This document shows positions 42,566 to 51,221 of a stretch of DNA of 64,000 bases, piece by piece. The DNA comes from Pasteurella skyensis. GTDB taxonomy: Bacteria > Pseudomonadota > Gammaproteobacteria > Enterobacterales > Pasteurellaceae. Under the pieces are notes generated by a model that saw only the letters and a list, made by a program, of their open reading frames with translations, did not search any database and had not been told where the DNA came from. The stretch lies in assembly GCF_013377295.1 (NCBI RefSeq), contig NZ_CP016180.1:124001-188000 (forward strand). Direction: 5' to 3'. The position numbers and the translations under genes are program-made. Position 1 is the stretch's first letter. Every line of letters begins with the position of its first letter.

Positions 42566-43333
42566 CTATTTTCTAGCTTGTTGATACACTTTCATTGCTT
42601 CAGGCAATAAACGTTGTAAATTGGCTTGACGATCTGAGTTTGTTGGGTGAGTTGAGAAAATAGATGTGCTAGAATCACCTGTTACTTTACTCATCTTAGT
42701 CCATACGTTTGGTGCAGCACTTGGATTATAACCAGATTGAGCCATTAACATTAAACCAACTTCATCGGCTTCGGTTTCGTGACTACGAGAAAAAGGTTTA
42801 TCTAATGCCAGATCTTTTGTTACGGCAACCATATCAATGCCACCAACATCTGTTGAAATACCTTGTGTTGCAAGCGCTACTTTACCAATAGTTGCAGCGA
42901 TACCTGTTACCATTCCTACTGTACGAGAAGATTTACTATGCTCTTTTAATGCGTGAGCCATTTCATGTCCCATCACTGTTGCAATTTCAGCATCAGAAAG
43001 CTTCAATTTATCCACAAGCCCTGTGTAAACCATCATCTTTCCACCAGGCATTGCCCAAGCATTAAGTTCTTTTGATTTAACAACAGTAATTTGCCAATTA
43101 AATGGTACGCCTGTTTGATTCGCTTTATTTGCGTAAGGTACCATTCGCTTAAAAATAGTATGAATACGTTTTGAGGTTCTTGATCTAGTATCAATCACCC
43201 CTTTTGATTTTGCATGTGAAACGACTTTAGTATAACTATTTGCAGCTTCATTATTAATTTGACTAGTAGATGTACAACCCGATAATGCAACAGCGGATAC
43301 GACAACAATACCTAAATATTGTTTTAATTTCAT
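42566..43333 (-). CDS. M48-family metalloprotease lipoprotein (LoiP/YggG-like)
   Basis: A 255-aa zinc protease with lipobox LSGC (C20), so it is lipid-anchored. The zinc motif is HEMAH (H123, E124, H127), with a third ligand in RSHETEADE about 60 residues later. A further motif NAWAMPGGKMMVYTGL is typical of M48 proteases. The enteric relative LoiP is an outer-membrane protease linked to osmotic stress; the role here is inferred. A forward uptake sequence lies upstream near 43420. Confidence 0.9.
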   Translation of the reverse strand: MKLKQYLGIVVVSAVALSGCTSTSQINNEAANSYTKVVSHAKSKGVIDTRSRTSKRIHTIFKRMVPYANKANQTGVPFNWQITVVKSKELNAWAMPGGKMMVYTGLVDKLKLSDAEIATVMGHEMAHALKEHSKSSRTVGMVTGIAATIGKVALATQGISTDVGGIDMVAVTKDLALDKPFSRSHETEADEVGLMLMAQSGYNPSAAPNVWTKMSKVTGDSSTSIFSTHPTNSDRQANLQRLLPEAMKVYQQARK

Positions 43334-43455
43334 AAAGTGACTCCTTAATTTATGTAAATACGCATTTATTCTACACCAATTTAGCAGAATAAATAGCCTT
43401 TAAGTATTTGACAAGCATATAAGCGGTCACTTGTTGTACATTTTTTGCAAATTTA

Positions 43456-44127
43456 TTACTGGGAGGTTAAATCAAGCTTCTTGATAATCAAATTAAGTAG
43501 CACACCATAAAGTGGTAAGAAAAGCAGAATGCTGACTGTAATTTTTACGAAATAATCAACTAAACCAATATCAAACCAGTGTTGAGCCATATATGGATTA
43601 TCACTTTGGTAGAATGCAACACTAAAGAAAACAAAAGTATCAATAAAACTACCGAGTAATGTAGATGAGGTTGGAGCAATCCACCACTTAGCTTTTTGAC
43701 GCAGTTGATTAAATATAAGAATATCCATCAATTGTCCAATGGTATAACCTGCAAAGCTGGCGAGTGCAATACGAAATACAAAAAGATTGAAGGTACTTAA
43801 TGATTCAAAACCTTGAAATTGAGTTTCGAAGAAAAGTACGGACATAATATAGCTCACTACTAAGGCAGGTAGCATTACAAAAAAGATAATACGACGTGCG
43901 GAAGCAATGCCAAAGACACGAACGGTTAAGTCCGTTGCTAAAAATATTAATGGAAATGAAAATGTTCCCCAAGTGGTAGGAACAGAAATATCCGTAAAGG
44001 GAATGTTTACCACAAAATGGATTTGCACTAGATAATTACTAATAGCAATCACAAAAATATGGAAAAATGACAGTAATACCAATGAACGGCGTTTTTGATG
44101 ATCAGAAAGATCAATGTTTAAGTACAT
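43456..44127 (-). CDS. yhhQ: queuosine precursor transporter (YhhQ/QPTR family)
   Basis: A 223-aa inner-membrane protein with about six hydrophobic segments. The family pattern is seen in YTIGQLMDILIFNQLRQ and STLLGSFIDTFVFFSVAFY. YhhQ imports preQ0/preQ1 for queuosine synthesis. A preQ1-I riboswitch directly upstream supports the assignment. The ribosome site AAGGA lies within the riboswitch 3' end. Confidence 0.93.
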   Translation of the reverse strand: MYLNIDLSDHQKRRSLVLLSFFHIFVIAISNYLVQIHFVVNIPFTDISVPTTWGTFSFPLIFLATDLTVRVFGIASARRIIFFVMLPALVVSYIMSVLFFETQFQGFESLSTFNLFVFRIALASFAGYTIGQLMDILIFNQLRQKAKWWIAPTSSTLLGSFIDTFVFFSVAFYQSDNPYMAQHWFDIGLVDYFVKITVSILLFLPLYGVLLNLIIKKLDLTSQ

Positions 44128-44134
44128 AAATATA

Positions 44135-44173
44135 TCCTTTTTGTTTTAAAAATATTGGGGTTAGGGAACCCAA
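44135..44173 (-). promoter_or_regulatory. preQ1-I riboswitch in the yhhQ leader
   Basis: On the minus strand: stem UUGGGU, a UCCC loop, then UAACCCCAA, an A/U spacer, then AAAACAAAAAGGA. It aligns with the short preQ1 aptamer of Thermoanaerobacter tengcongensis (UGGGU, loop, UAACCCCA, AAAACAAGG). The terminal AAGG that pairs into the aptamer pseudoknot is also the ribosome site of yhhQ. Ligand should therefore block translation. Confidence 0.9.
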
Positions 44174-44499
44174 AGTTAACGGGAGGTTTATCCTACTCAT
44201 TTTTTTTCCAATAGCAAGCAAATAATAACGAGATAGTGAAAAATATGTTTTGCTAAACAATTAGCGAACATTTGTAGCTGATTTGGCATACAGAAAGAGT
44301 GGTTATTAAGTATTTTTTGAGTTGTAGAGAGAGAAAGCAAATTAATTTACGTCTATTTTTCGATTATTATAGTTCCAGATTCAATGGAAGAGGAAAATAT
44401 AGCGGGTACATTGTAATAAAAATTTGCAAATTTTTATTCTTAGTTGCTTATTTTTTGTTTTACAATAAATTAACAATAGAAACCTTTTTATAAAATTTA
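44174..44499. other. intergenic region with no supported gene
   Basis: The minus strand near 44174-44210 should hold the yhhQ promoter. A 64-codon ORF here has no ribosome site and an unlikely composition. A weak uptake sequence (AGCGGGTAC with AAATTTGCAAATTTT) is at about 44401-44440. Confidence 0.6.
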
Positions 44500-44535
44500 T
44501 TGACAGTAAGATGAATACAAATGATAATATTTTGA
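44500..44535 (+). promoter_or_regulatory. strong sigma-70 promoter with Fur-like site for the haem operon
   Basis: TTGACA and GATAAT are separated by exactly 17 bases. The -10 region lies in AAATGATAATATTTT, which matches the Fur consensus core ATGATAAT. By my count 11 of 19 positions fit GATAATGATAATCATTATC. Iron repression of the haem operon is likely but inferred. Confidence 0.75.
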
Positions 44536-44567
44536 ACAGTAAAATTTTTTAAAAGGTAAACTATACA

Positions 44568-45482
44568 ATGTCTCTCAAAATACGACCTTCTCGTTTTGGT
44601 TTTAATCTATTATCTAGGGGAAAACTTGCTACATTTTTTATGCTAATTACCCTTTCAGTACCAGTAAATGCGACGTATCATCGAATTGTTTCTACTACAG
44701 GAAATGCTTCTCAAATTATTGCAGAATTAGGATTGGCGAATAATCTTGTTGCCGTAGATACCACAAGTACGTTGCCTGCTGATATTATGAAAAATAAACC
44801 TAAAATTGGTTATCGTCGAGCATTATCATCGGAGGGGATTTTAGCAATGAATCCTGATTTGGTTATTTTAGCACCTGATGCAGGGCCTCCAAATGTTATC
44901 GCTCAACTTAAAGCATCAAAAGTAAATACCATTACCATTGCTGATAAAAAATCATTAACTGGTGTTGTGGATGATATTAATTTAATTGCTGAAACCTTAG
45001 GTGCGACTCAGCAAGCCAAACCACTTGTAGAGCGTATCCATTCAGATAGTGCTGTCATTACTAATATTATTAAAAGTTATCCATCTCAACCTAAAATCGC
45101 CTTCTTTATGGATGGTGGTGTTGATCGCTTTATGGGGTTTGGTGATGCAACAGCTGGAGATGGAATGATTAATATTGTTGGCGGTCAAAATATTTTTAAG
45201 AATCATTTTAAAAGTGTTAAACCTGTTTCTTTAGAATCATTGTCAGTCAGTGATATGGATATGATTATTATCGCTTCTCGTGGAAGAAGTGCAGATAGTT
45301 CAGCCAAATTAGCATTGGCGTTAGATAAATATGCGAAACTTGCCGTGACTAAGGCAGGAAGAAAAGGCTGTGTGTTTACCATTGGTATTGTAGAGGGATT
45401 GGGATTTGGCCCTGATTTAACACAACCAGCAAAAGAAATTGCTCAAGCAGCAAAATTATGTGTAACTAAAAAGGAAGAATAA
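44568..45482 (+). CDS. hmuT: haem ABC transporter, periplasmic binding protein (HmuT-like)
   Basis: A 304-aa class III binding protein of the TroA/BtuF fold. The signal peptide ends near VNA (residue 35). RIVSTTGNASQIIAELG is the family start, and EGLGFGPDL lies near the C-terminus. It would carry haem from the outer-membrane receptor to the HmuUV permease. It is first in a four-gene operon with gaps of a few bases. No TonB receptor gene is in the window. Confidence 0.9.
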   Translation: MSLKIRPSRFGFNLLSRGKLATFFMLITLSVPVNATYHRIVSTTGNASQIIAELGLANNLVAVDTTSTLPADIMKNKPKIGYRRALSSEGILAMNPDLVILAPDAGPPNVIAQLKASKVNTITIADKKSLTGVVDDINLIAETLGATQQAKPLVERIHSDSAVITNIIKSYPSQPKIAFFMDGGVDRFMGFGDATAGDGMINIVGGQNIFKNHFKSVKPVSLESLSVSDMDMIIIASRGRSADSSAKLALALDKYAKLAVTKAGRKGCVFTIGIVEGLGFGPDLTQPAKEIAQAAKLCVTKKEE

Positions 45483-45483
45483 A

Positions 45484-46260
45484 GTGATGGAATCATCAAA
45501 CGTTAAAATTACAGACAAAAATATGAAGCAACACGACCGTTATAGTACTGGAGATGTTGATGCTCAAAAAATTTATTTAACTAATTTTTCTGGTGAATTA
45601 AGTACGATTAGCCGTGAGGAAAGTAAGTCAGTTGGTTATCCAATGGGATCTGTTGCACCTTTTATCATTGATCATACTGGCTGTCCTGTTATTTATACTG
45701 CAACTGTTGCAGAACGAACTAAAAATATTGTGGCAAATTCAAAAGCGTCACTGTTTATGCGTGAAGTAAGACGTAATCATCGCATTGAAACAGGTTGGCG
45801 ATTAGGAGTAATGGGAGATTTACTTGAAATTGATGATAATGAAGATTTAATGCGAGTCAGAAGAAGTTATTTCCGTCATTATCCAAAAGCAGCAATGTAC
45901 GAAAATTTTCACGAATTTAAGTTTTATCGTTTAAATGTAAAAATGGCACGTGTTATTTTAGGATTTGGTCGAATTGCGTGGGTTGAAGGAGATGTGTTAA
46001 GAAGAGCCTCTGTATTTGATGAAAATACTGAACAAAAAATAATTGAACATATGAATCAAGATCATATTGAAGCAATGGAAAAATACCTTGCTCAAAATGA
46101 TGTGAAGTTACAATTAGGCGTCAAGCCTGAAATGGTTGCCGTTAATCAATTTGGGGTAACTATTTCTTATCATAATCATCTCCATTTTATTGCTTTTGAA
46201 GAAGAGGCCTTAGATGCTAATGCTGCTCGCATTCAATTGGTAAAAATGGCAAAAGCATAG
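45484..46260 (+). CDS. hugZ: HugZ/HutZ-family haem-utilisation protein
   Basis: A 258-aa protein with an N-terminal split-barrel (pyridoxamine-phosphate-oxidase-like) domain and a C-terminal DUF2470-type region with MNQDHIEAMEKY. HugZ of Helicobacter and HutZ of Vibrio degrade or handle haem in the cytoplasm. Position between the binding protein and permease genes supports that role. GTG (as annotated) and the ATG right after it are both possible starts. An AAGGA ribosome site suits the GTG. Confidence 0.88.
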   Translation: MMESSNVKITDKNMKQHDRYSTGDVDAQKIYLTNFSGELSTISREESKSVGYPMGSVAPFIIDHTGCPVIYTATVAERTKNIVANSKASLFMREVRRNHRIETGWRLGVMGDLLEIDDNEDLMRVRRSYFRHYPKAAMYENFHEFKFYRLNVKMARVILGFGRIAWVEGDVLRRASVFDENTEQKIIEHMNQDHIEAMEKYLAQNDVKLQLGVKPEMVAVNQFGVTISYHNHLHFIAFEEEALDANAARIQLVKMAKA

Positions 46261-46264
46261 TTTG

Positions 46265-47314
46265 ATGAATAACGAATATTGTTCTAAAAAGAAAAAAAGG
46301 TTGTTTTCTCAACCTTTTATTTTTGGTGTGTTGATTTTATTGCTACTAATAAGTATTTATTTTGGTGCTCGGGTTGGTGCTGTAGAGGTGGAAAATGCTA
46401 CTATTTTACGGTTACTTAATGGAGAAGCAACAGCAATAGATAATACCATTTGGCAAATTTTAGTGAATATTCGTTTTCCTCGAGTTATTGCGGCTGTTTT
46501 AGTCGGTGGTACATTAGCGATTACGGGGGCAATAATGCAAGGGCTGTTTCGTAATCCTCTGGTTGATCCTGGCATTATAGGTGTGATGTCAGGCGCTTCC
46601 TTTTCAGCTACATTGTTCATTGTGTTAGGTAGTTTGTTATTACCTCTTCCATTCGTTTCAAATAATTTTACTTTGCCTTTTTTTGCTTTTTTAGGTGGTT
46701 GGGGAATGACAATGGTGTTGTATTCCTTTTCTAAGAAAGGCGGAGTATTAAATATTTCTTCAATGCTGTTAATTGGTATTGCCTTTGGCGCCTTAACAGG
46801 GGCATTAACGGGTTTACTTACCTATGTTGCAGATGATGTTCAACTACGTTCTATTGCGTTTTGGGGAATGGGAAGTTTAACTGCCTTTGATTGGGAAAAA
46901 CTAGCGATTTTAAGTGTGGTATGTATTGTTACTCTTCCACTATTATGGCGAGATTCTGCTATTTTAAATGCGCTGATGCTTGGTGAGAATGTTGCAGGGC
47001 ATTTAGGATTTGATATTGAAAAGGCAAAGCAACGACAAATTCTATTGGTTGCTCTATTAGTGGGTGTGTGCGTTGCATTTTCTGGTGGAATAGGTTTTAT
47101 TGGGTTAGTGGTTCCTCATATTGTGCGTAGATTAGTGGGAAGTGATCATCGATTAGTATTACCTGCCTCTTTCTTATTTGGGGCGATATTACTGACTTTA
47201 TCAGATGTCATCTCTCGCATTATTATTATGCCAGCAGAATTACCAATTGGAATTTTAACCGCAATGATAGGGGCTCCCTTTTTGGGCTTTTTAGTATGGA
47301 GAGGAGCAAGATGA
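46265..47314 (+). CDS. hmuU: haem ABC transporter, FecCD-family permease (HmuU-like)
   Basis: About 349 aa with roughly ten hydrophobic segments. The FecCD signature GGTLAITGAIMQGLFRNPLV is followed by DPGIIGVMSGA. FSGGIGFIGLVVPHIVRRLVG is the coupling-helix region that meets the ATPase. A TTG three bases earlier is also in frame, but the ATG is preferred. Its TGA overlaps the next ATG (ATGA). Confidence 0.93.
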   Translation: MNNEYCSKKKKRLFSQPFIFGVLILLLLISIYFGARVGAVEVENATILRLLNGEATAIDNTIWQILVNIRFPRVIAAVLVGGTLAITGAIMQGLFRNPLVDPGIIGVMSGASFSATLFIVLGSLLLPLPFVSNNFTLPFFAFLGGWGMTMVLYSFSKKGGVLNISSMLLIGIAFGALTGALTGLLTYVADDVQLRSIAFWGMGSLTAFDWEKLAILSVVCIVTLPLLWRDSAILNALMLGENVAGHLGFDIEKAKQRQILLVALLVGVCVAFSGGIGFIGLVVPHIVRRLVGSDHRLVLPASFLFGAILLTLSDVISRIIIMPAELPIGILTAMIGAPFLGFLVWRGAR

Positions 47315-48108
47315 CACCTATTTTAACTGCTGAAAATATCTCCTTTAAGGTAAAAGGGCGAAATTTAATTGATCATCTCAATATAAATATTATTCAAGGA
47401 TCTTTTAATGCGATTATTGGGCCTAATGGTGCAGGTAAAACGACTTGTTTGAATTTGATTAATGGTGATCTTAAGCCGCATACTGGTGTTGTATTACTAA
47501 ATGGTAAAAATTTACGTACAACTGACCGCTTAAAATTAGCTCAAAAACGAGCCGTGTTACCACAGCTAATGCATATTCCTTTTACAATTAAAGCTAAGGA
47601 TATTGTTGATTTAGGGCGAGAGCCTTATCGCTATCAATATAGTAAGAAGCAACATCAGAGGGTGGTTTTAGATTGTTTAAAAAAAATGGATATTATGGAT
47701 TTAGGTGAGCATGATTATGCAACTTTATCTGGCGGAGAACAACATCGAGTTCAAATTGCCCGTACTCTTGCCCAAATTTATGCTTATTCTGATGAAGATC
47801 TTACAGGAAAAATTCTCTTTTTAGATGAACCAACTAACCATCTTGATATTCATCACCAGTATAATTTAATGTACCTTTTAAAAGGCTTGCAGCAAAAGGG
47901 ATTAACCATTATTGCTGTAATGCATGATTTATCTTTAACATTACAATTTAGTGATTATATTGTGTTACTGGATAGAGGCAAGAAAGTGGGTGATTTTACG
48001 CCTGATGAGTTGGTGTCAAGTAATGCATTATCGGAAGTTTATAAGATGAAGATGAATATCTTATGGAATGAACAATTTCAGCGTTATTTATTTTTACCAA
48101 GTTTGTAA
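47311..48108 (+). CDS. hmuV: haem ABC transporter ATP-binding protein (HmuV-like)
   Basis: About 265 aa. The Walker A motif is GPNGAGKTT, the Q-loop is LPQ, the signature is LSGGEQHRVQIARTLAQ, Walker B is ILFLDEPTNHLD, and the H-loop is VMHDLS. The start forms an ATGA overlap with the permease and has GAGAGGAG upstream. An in-frame ATG 15 bases earlier is possible. Confidence 0.93.
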   Translation: MTPILTAENISFKVKGRNLIDHLNINIIQGSFNAIIGPNGAGKTTCLNLINGDLKPHTGVVLLNGKNLRTTDRLKLAQKRAVLPQLMHIPFTIKAKDIVDLGREPYRYQYSKKQHQRVVLDCLKKMDIMDLGEHDYATLSGGEQHRVQIARTLAQIYAYSDEDLTGKILFLDEPTNHLDIHHQYNLMYLLKGLQQKGLTIIAVMHDLSLTLQFSDYIVLLDRGKKVGDFTPDELVSSNALSEVYKMKMNILWNEQFQRYLFLPSL

Positions 48109-48130
48109 TTAAGGCATAAAGGACATAAAT

Positions 48131-48175
48131 AAAGCCGAATACAATATTTAAATTGTATTCGGCTCTGTGTTTTTA
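48131..48175. terminator. bidirectional hairpin after the haem operon
   Basis: AGCCGAATACAAT and ATTGTATTCGGCT form a perfect 13-bp stem, and CTGTGTTTTTAAA follows. The gene on the other side is convergent. Confidence 0.85.
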
Positions 48176-48192
48176 AATTTAATTAAAAGCGT

Positions 48193-48738
48193 TTATTTAG
48201 CCGCTTCTTCAGCATTTTGTGGTGCTGGAGTATTTTGGATAAGACCAAACTTAACAGCTAGGTCATTTTGCATTTTTTGAAGACCTTGAGCATTCACAAT
48301 TAATGATTCACGCTTCTCCATTGCCGCTTTTTTAGCTTCATCAGTTTTTGCTTGTTGAGCACTCTTAGTAAAATCAATGGTTTGCTCTAACACAGTCACC
48401 ATTTTATCACGTAAGCTTTTAACAGCAGTATCTTGTATACTCATTCCTTTATATTTTTGGATTGCATCTTTCATCACACTAAAAAATTCATTAGAAGCTG
48501 ATTGAAGGGCTTCTTTATCTTGATTTTTATTTGCGAGTACAATTTTTTGTTGAACAGCATCTAGTGCAGGGTTAAATTCATTATCTAAGCTTATTAACTG
48601 TTGGAATTCTGTTTTTGCATCTACAGCAACTTGTTCAGATGTTGCATTTGTTGAAGCACCAATACTACTTAGCTGATCACAGCCCATTAGTAAAACAGAG
48701 AGTAAAGCAACAACACTAAATTTGGTAATATTCTTCAT
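48193..48738 (-). CDS. helical lipoprotein of unknown function
   Basis: A 181-aa protein with lipobox LLMGC (C20). The rest is almost wholly predicted helix, rich in Lys, Glu, Gln and Ala (for example QQKIVLANKNQDKEALQSAS). Such sequences suggest a periplasmic coiled-coil bundle. I do not recognise the family. It lies 58 bases downstream of a UbiI-type gene on the same strand and could share its transcript. Confidence 0.75.
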   Translation of the reverse strand: MKNITKFSVVALLSVLLMGCDQLSSIGASTNATSEQVAVDAKTEFQQLISLDNEFNPALDAVQQKIVLANKNQDKEALQSASNEFFSVMKDAIQKYKGMSIQDTAVKSLRDKMVTVLEQTIDFTKSAQQAKTDEAKKAAMEKRESLIVNAQGLQKMQNDLAVKFGLIQNTPAPQNAEEAAK

Positions 48739-48795
48739 TTATTTAAAAGTCCTTGGGTAAAAATCAAATTAAATCATCAATAGATGATTGCCGTA

Positions 48796-50013
48796 TTATA
48801 TATTAGAGAGAATTGATAATCCAATAGATTGTTGTAGTAACCTATTTTTTATAAGCGGGAGCTGATTTGTTACGCTTAGCCCCACTCCTCTTACTAATTT
48901 TTTCACAGGGTTATCGCCTGCGAACGTCTCTTTTAAGACGTCCATAGCCCCTAAAAGTTTCACTGCCTCCACTTTTCTTTTTCTTTCATAATCACGTAAT
49001 TGACGATATTCGCCAATATCAAGCCCTTTTGTAAGGTTTACTTTGATTTGATTCGCCATTTCAATTGCATCTGCAAAGCCTAAATTAACCCCCAGTCCTG
49101 CAAGAGGGTGGATAGTGTGGGCAGCGTCACCTATTAAAGCAACCCTATTTTGTGCAAAATTACGACAATAACGAGCAGTAAGCGGGTAGATCCCTCGAGG
49201 ATTTTGCAAATCTGTAGTGAGTTCACATAATCCAAGCTTATTATCAAAAGCAATGGTGAGAGCTTTATTAAATTCAGTTATATCACAACTTACAAGTTGG
49301 TTAGCTTTTTCTGGTGGCAGTGACCATACAATAGAACAATGGTGTTCATCCTTAAAAGGTAAAAATGCCAAAATACTATCAGGAGAAAAAATTTGCCAAG
49401 CAGTTTGTTGATGAGATTCTTGTGTGTTTACATTACACACTAAAGCTGTATGTTGATAATCTCTTGAAATCAAAGGTATATTCATTTTGGAACGCACCCA
49501 AGAATTTGCACCATCTGCGCCAATGACTAATTTAGACGTCAGTATTTCATTATTATTTAAGGTTAAAAATGCTGTAGAATCGTTGATTTCAAGAGTTTGC
49601 GGTTGTGCTAAAATAATTTCAACATTCTGCTGGTTATTCACTTGTTGCCATAGTGCATTTTGAATATGTTGATTTTCAATAATAAAACCGAGTTGATCTA
49701 AACCAAGAGATTTAATTTCATTTGTTTCATTATCAAATTCAATTTTGGCAAAACTATCTTTTTCCCATACGTGCATTTTTGTATAAGGAGAACGTTTATT
49801 TTCAGGAATAGTTTGCCAAGCCCCTACTTTTTCTAGCATTGTTTGGCTAGCAAAATTGATCGCACTGACTCGATTGGTTAATAAATGAGGTTCAAAAAAA
49901 GGTTGTGATTTTTCAATAATTTTAATTTGGCAATCTGCTTCTTTTAACAAAGCCGCTAATGCCAAACCAACCATTCCTCCACCAATAATGGTTATATCTG
50001 TATTTTTCATCAA
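48796..50013 (-). CDS. FAD-dependent ubiquinone-biosynthesis hydroxylase (UbiI/VisC-like)
   Basis: A 405-aa flavoprotein monooxygenase of the UbiH/UbiF/UbiI group. The FAD motif is IGGGMVGLALA, DG is in GADGANSWVR, and the GD motif is ALIGDAAHTIHPLAGLGVNLG. The C-terminal part (YERKRKVEAVKLLGAMD, FAGDNPVKKLVRGVGL) is closest to UbiI, which hydroxylates C5 of the ring. Assignment within the group is tentative. ubiG is about 15 kb away. Confidence 0.85.
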   Translation of the reverse strand: MMKNTDITIIGGGMVGLALAALLKEADCQIKIIEKSQPFFEPHLLTNRVSAINFASQTMLEKVGAWQTIPENKRSPYTKMHVWEKDSFAKIEFDNETNEIKSLGLDQLGFIIENQHIQNALWQQVNNQQNVEIILAQPQTLEINDSTAFLTLNNNEILTSKLVIGADGANSWVRSKMNIPLISRDYQHTALVCNVNTQESHQQTAWQIFSPDSILAFLPFKDEHHCSIVWSLPPEKANQLVSCDITEFNKALTIAFDNKLGLCELTTDLQNPRGIYPLTARYCRNFAQNRVALIGDAAHTIHPLAGLGVNLGFADAIEMANQIKVNLTKGLDIGEYRQLRDYERKRKVEAVKLLGAMDVLKETFAGDNPVKKLVRGVGLSVTNQLPLIKNRLLQQSIGLSILSNI

Positions 50014-50087
50014 TTTATTCCTCTGGAAAAATGTTGATATAGTTTACCAATTAATACTTCAAATCTAAATTTATTTCGTTCAGCGAT

Positions 50088-50873
50088 TTATTCAGTTACT
50101 ATTATAGTATCACCGATATTTAATGTACCTAACTTAGAGCCGTAACCGCACACACCAAACATCGGTTTTTTATCAATTATACGGTATTGTTTCAAATAAT
50201 TATCTACCGCTCTTTCTTTATCCAGTGTTTGAGGATTAATACTCGGAATAGCACAGCGTTCACACAATTTTGTAATAGTGAGATCAATCTGTTCCGTAGA
50301 AACTTTTTGCCAATTATCTTCACTAAAAGCGTCTAAGATTTCATCAGATTTATTTTTAGCAATTACCATATTTGGACGAAAACGTCTTACATCAATATCA
50401 CAATCAGGTAATAATTGCTGAATATGATTTAATGAAGATTCTGTTAATAAATGTACCGCTTGACCATCTTGAAATAAAATATTTTTTTGGGCATTTAGTG
50501 TATCAATAGGGCGAGTCGCCAATAAACGAACATTACGCCCAATAATTCCACTCAGAAAATCAGCGACTTCATCACCTTGATCAAAAGCAGGAATATCACG
50601 TTTCCAAACAGTTGTATTGACAGGAAAAATATATTGCTTTTCAAATGTTATCTTATCTTGATTAAAAGTGAGTTGAACGCTTTTTTCATTAGGTAATTCA
50701 ACATCAATATGTGCTAAAATTTTATCACTACGCTGCGTAACAAATTTTCCAACGTCATCTACAATCATCATCTCTCGATCATAACGCAAACCACTTTCTA
50801 ATAAATCTACCGAAGAAACGGCAACCCCTTTACAAGACTTAATAGGATAAATCCATAATTGAGAAATAACCAT
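50088..50873 (-). CDS. MOSC-domain protein (YcbX/mARC-like, without ferredoxin domain)
   Basis: A 261-aa protein. An N-terminal MOSC beta-barrel domain (VISQLWIYPIKSCKG) is followed by a MOSC domain with the molybdenum-cofactor cysteine in KLCERCAIPSINPQT. E. coli YcbX has an extra C-terminal [2Fe-2S] domain that is absent here, as in many shorter relatives. It probably binds Moco and reduces N-hydroxylated compounds; the electron partner is unknown. Confidence 0.88.
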   Translation of the reverse strand: MVISQLWIYPIKSCKGVAVSSVDLLESGLRYDREMMIVDDVGKFVTQRSDKILAHIDVELPNEKSVQLTFNQDKITFEKQYIFPVNTTVWKRDIPAFDQGDEVADFLSGIIGRNVRLLATRPIDTLNAQKNILFQDGQAVHLLTESSLNHIQQLLPDCDIDVRRFRPNMVIAKNKSDEILDAFSEDNWQKVSTEQIDLTITKLCERCAIPSINPQTLDKERAVDNYLKQYRIIDKKPMFGVCGYGSKLGTLNIGDTIIVTE

Positions 50874-50963
50874 TTTGTTACCTTTAAAAATGAAGAAATA
50901 GTATTTCTCATCATAACAGAAAAGAAATGAAGTGGTTAAATTTTGTTAAAAATTTTCAAATTA

Positions 50964-50993
50964 TTGAAAAGAGATGAAATTCTATGCTATATT
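50964..50993 (+). promoter_or_regulatory. putative promoter of the small lipoprotein gene
   Basis: TTGAAA and TATATT are separated by 18 bases, about 40 bases upstream of the lipoprotein ATG. A degenerate uptake-like sequence (GAAGTGGTTAAATTTTG) lies just before. Confidence 0.5.
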
Positions 50994-51031
50994 TTCATCA
51001 ATTAAACTCACAAAAAGTAAGGAGATAAAAA

Positions 51032-51157
51032 ATGAAAAAAATAACATTTCTTTTAATATTAATTGCAGGATTTATGCTTACTGCTTGTGATAAAAAAGAT
51101 GCATGTTTAGATAGTGGTGGGAGCTATAATGAAACCTCTCAAAAATGTGAAAAATAA
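51032..51157 (+). CDS. small lipoprotein (41 aa)
   Basis: The ORF has AAGGAG 7-8 bases before ATG. The signal peptide KKITFLLILIAGFMLTAC ends in a lipobox with C18. The mature part is 24 residues: charged, then CLDSGGSYNE and a final cysteine in QKCEK, so a disulfide is possible. The size resembles entericidin-like or exclusion-type lipoproteins, but the CLDSGGSY motif is its own type. Function is unknown. It lies 64 bases before the YjjI gene on the same strand. Confidence 0.7.
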   Translation: MKKITFLLILIAGFMLTACDKKDACLDSGGSYNETSQKCEK

Positions 51158-51221
51158 CAATATTCTATTAGGTTCAAGCAATTTGCTTTTCTTAACAATT
51201 TAATCAAAAGGGGAATGAAAA

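Noticed and set aside
44299-44493. 64-codon ORF between yhhQ and the haem operon
   Set aside because: No ribosome site, an unlikely composition, and it spans an uptake-like sequence and promoter DNA.
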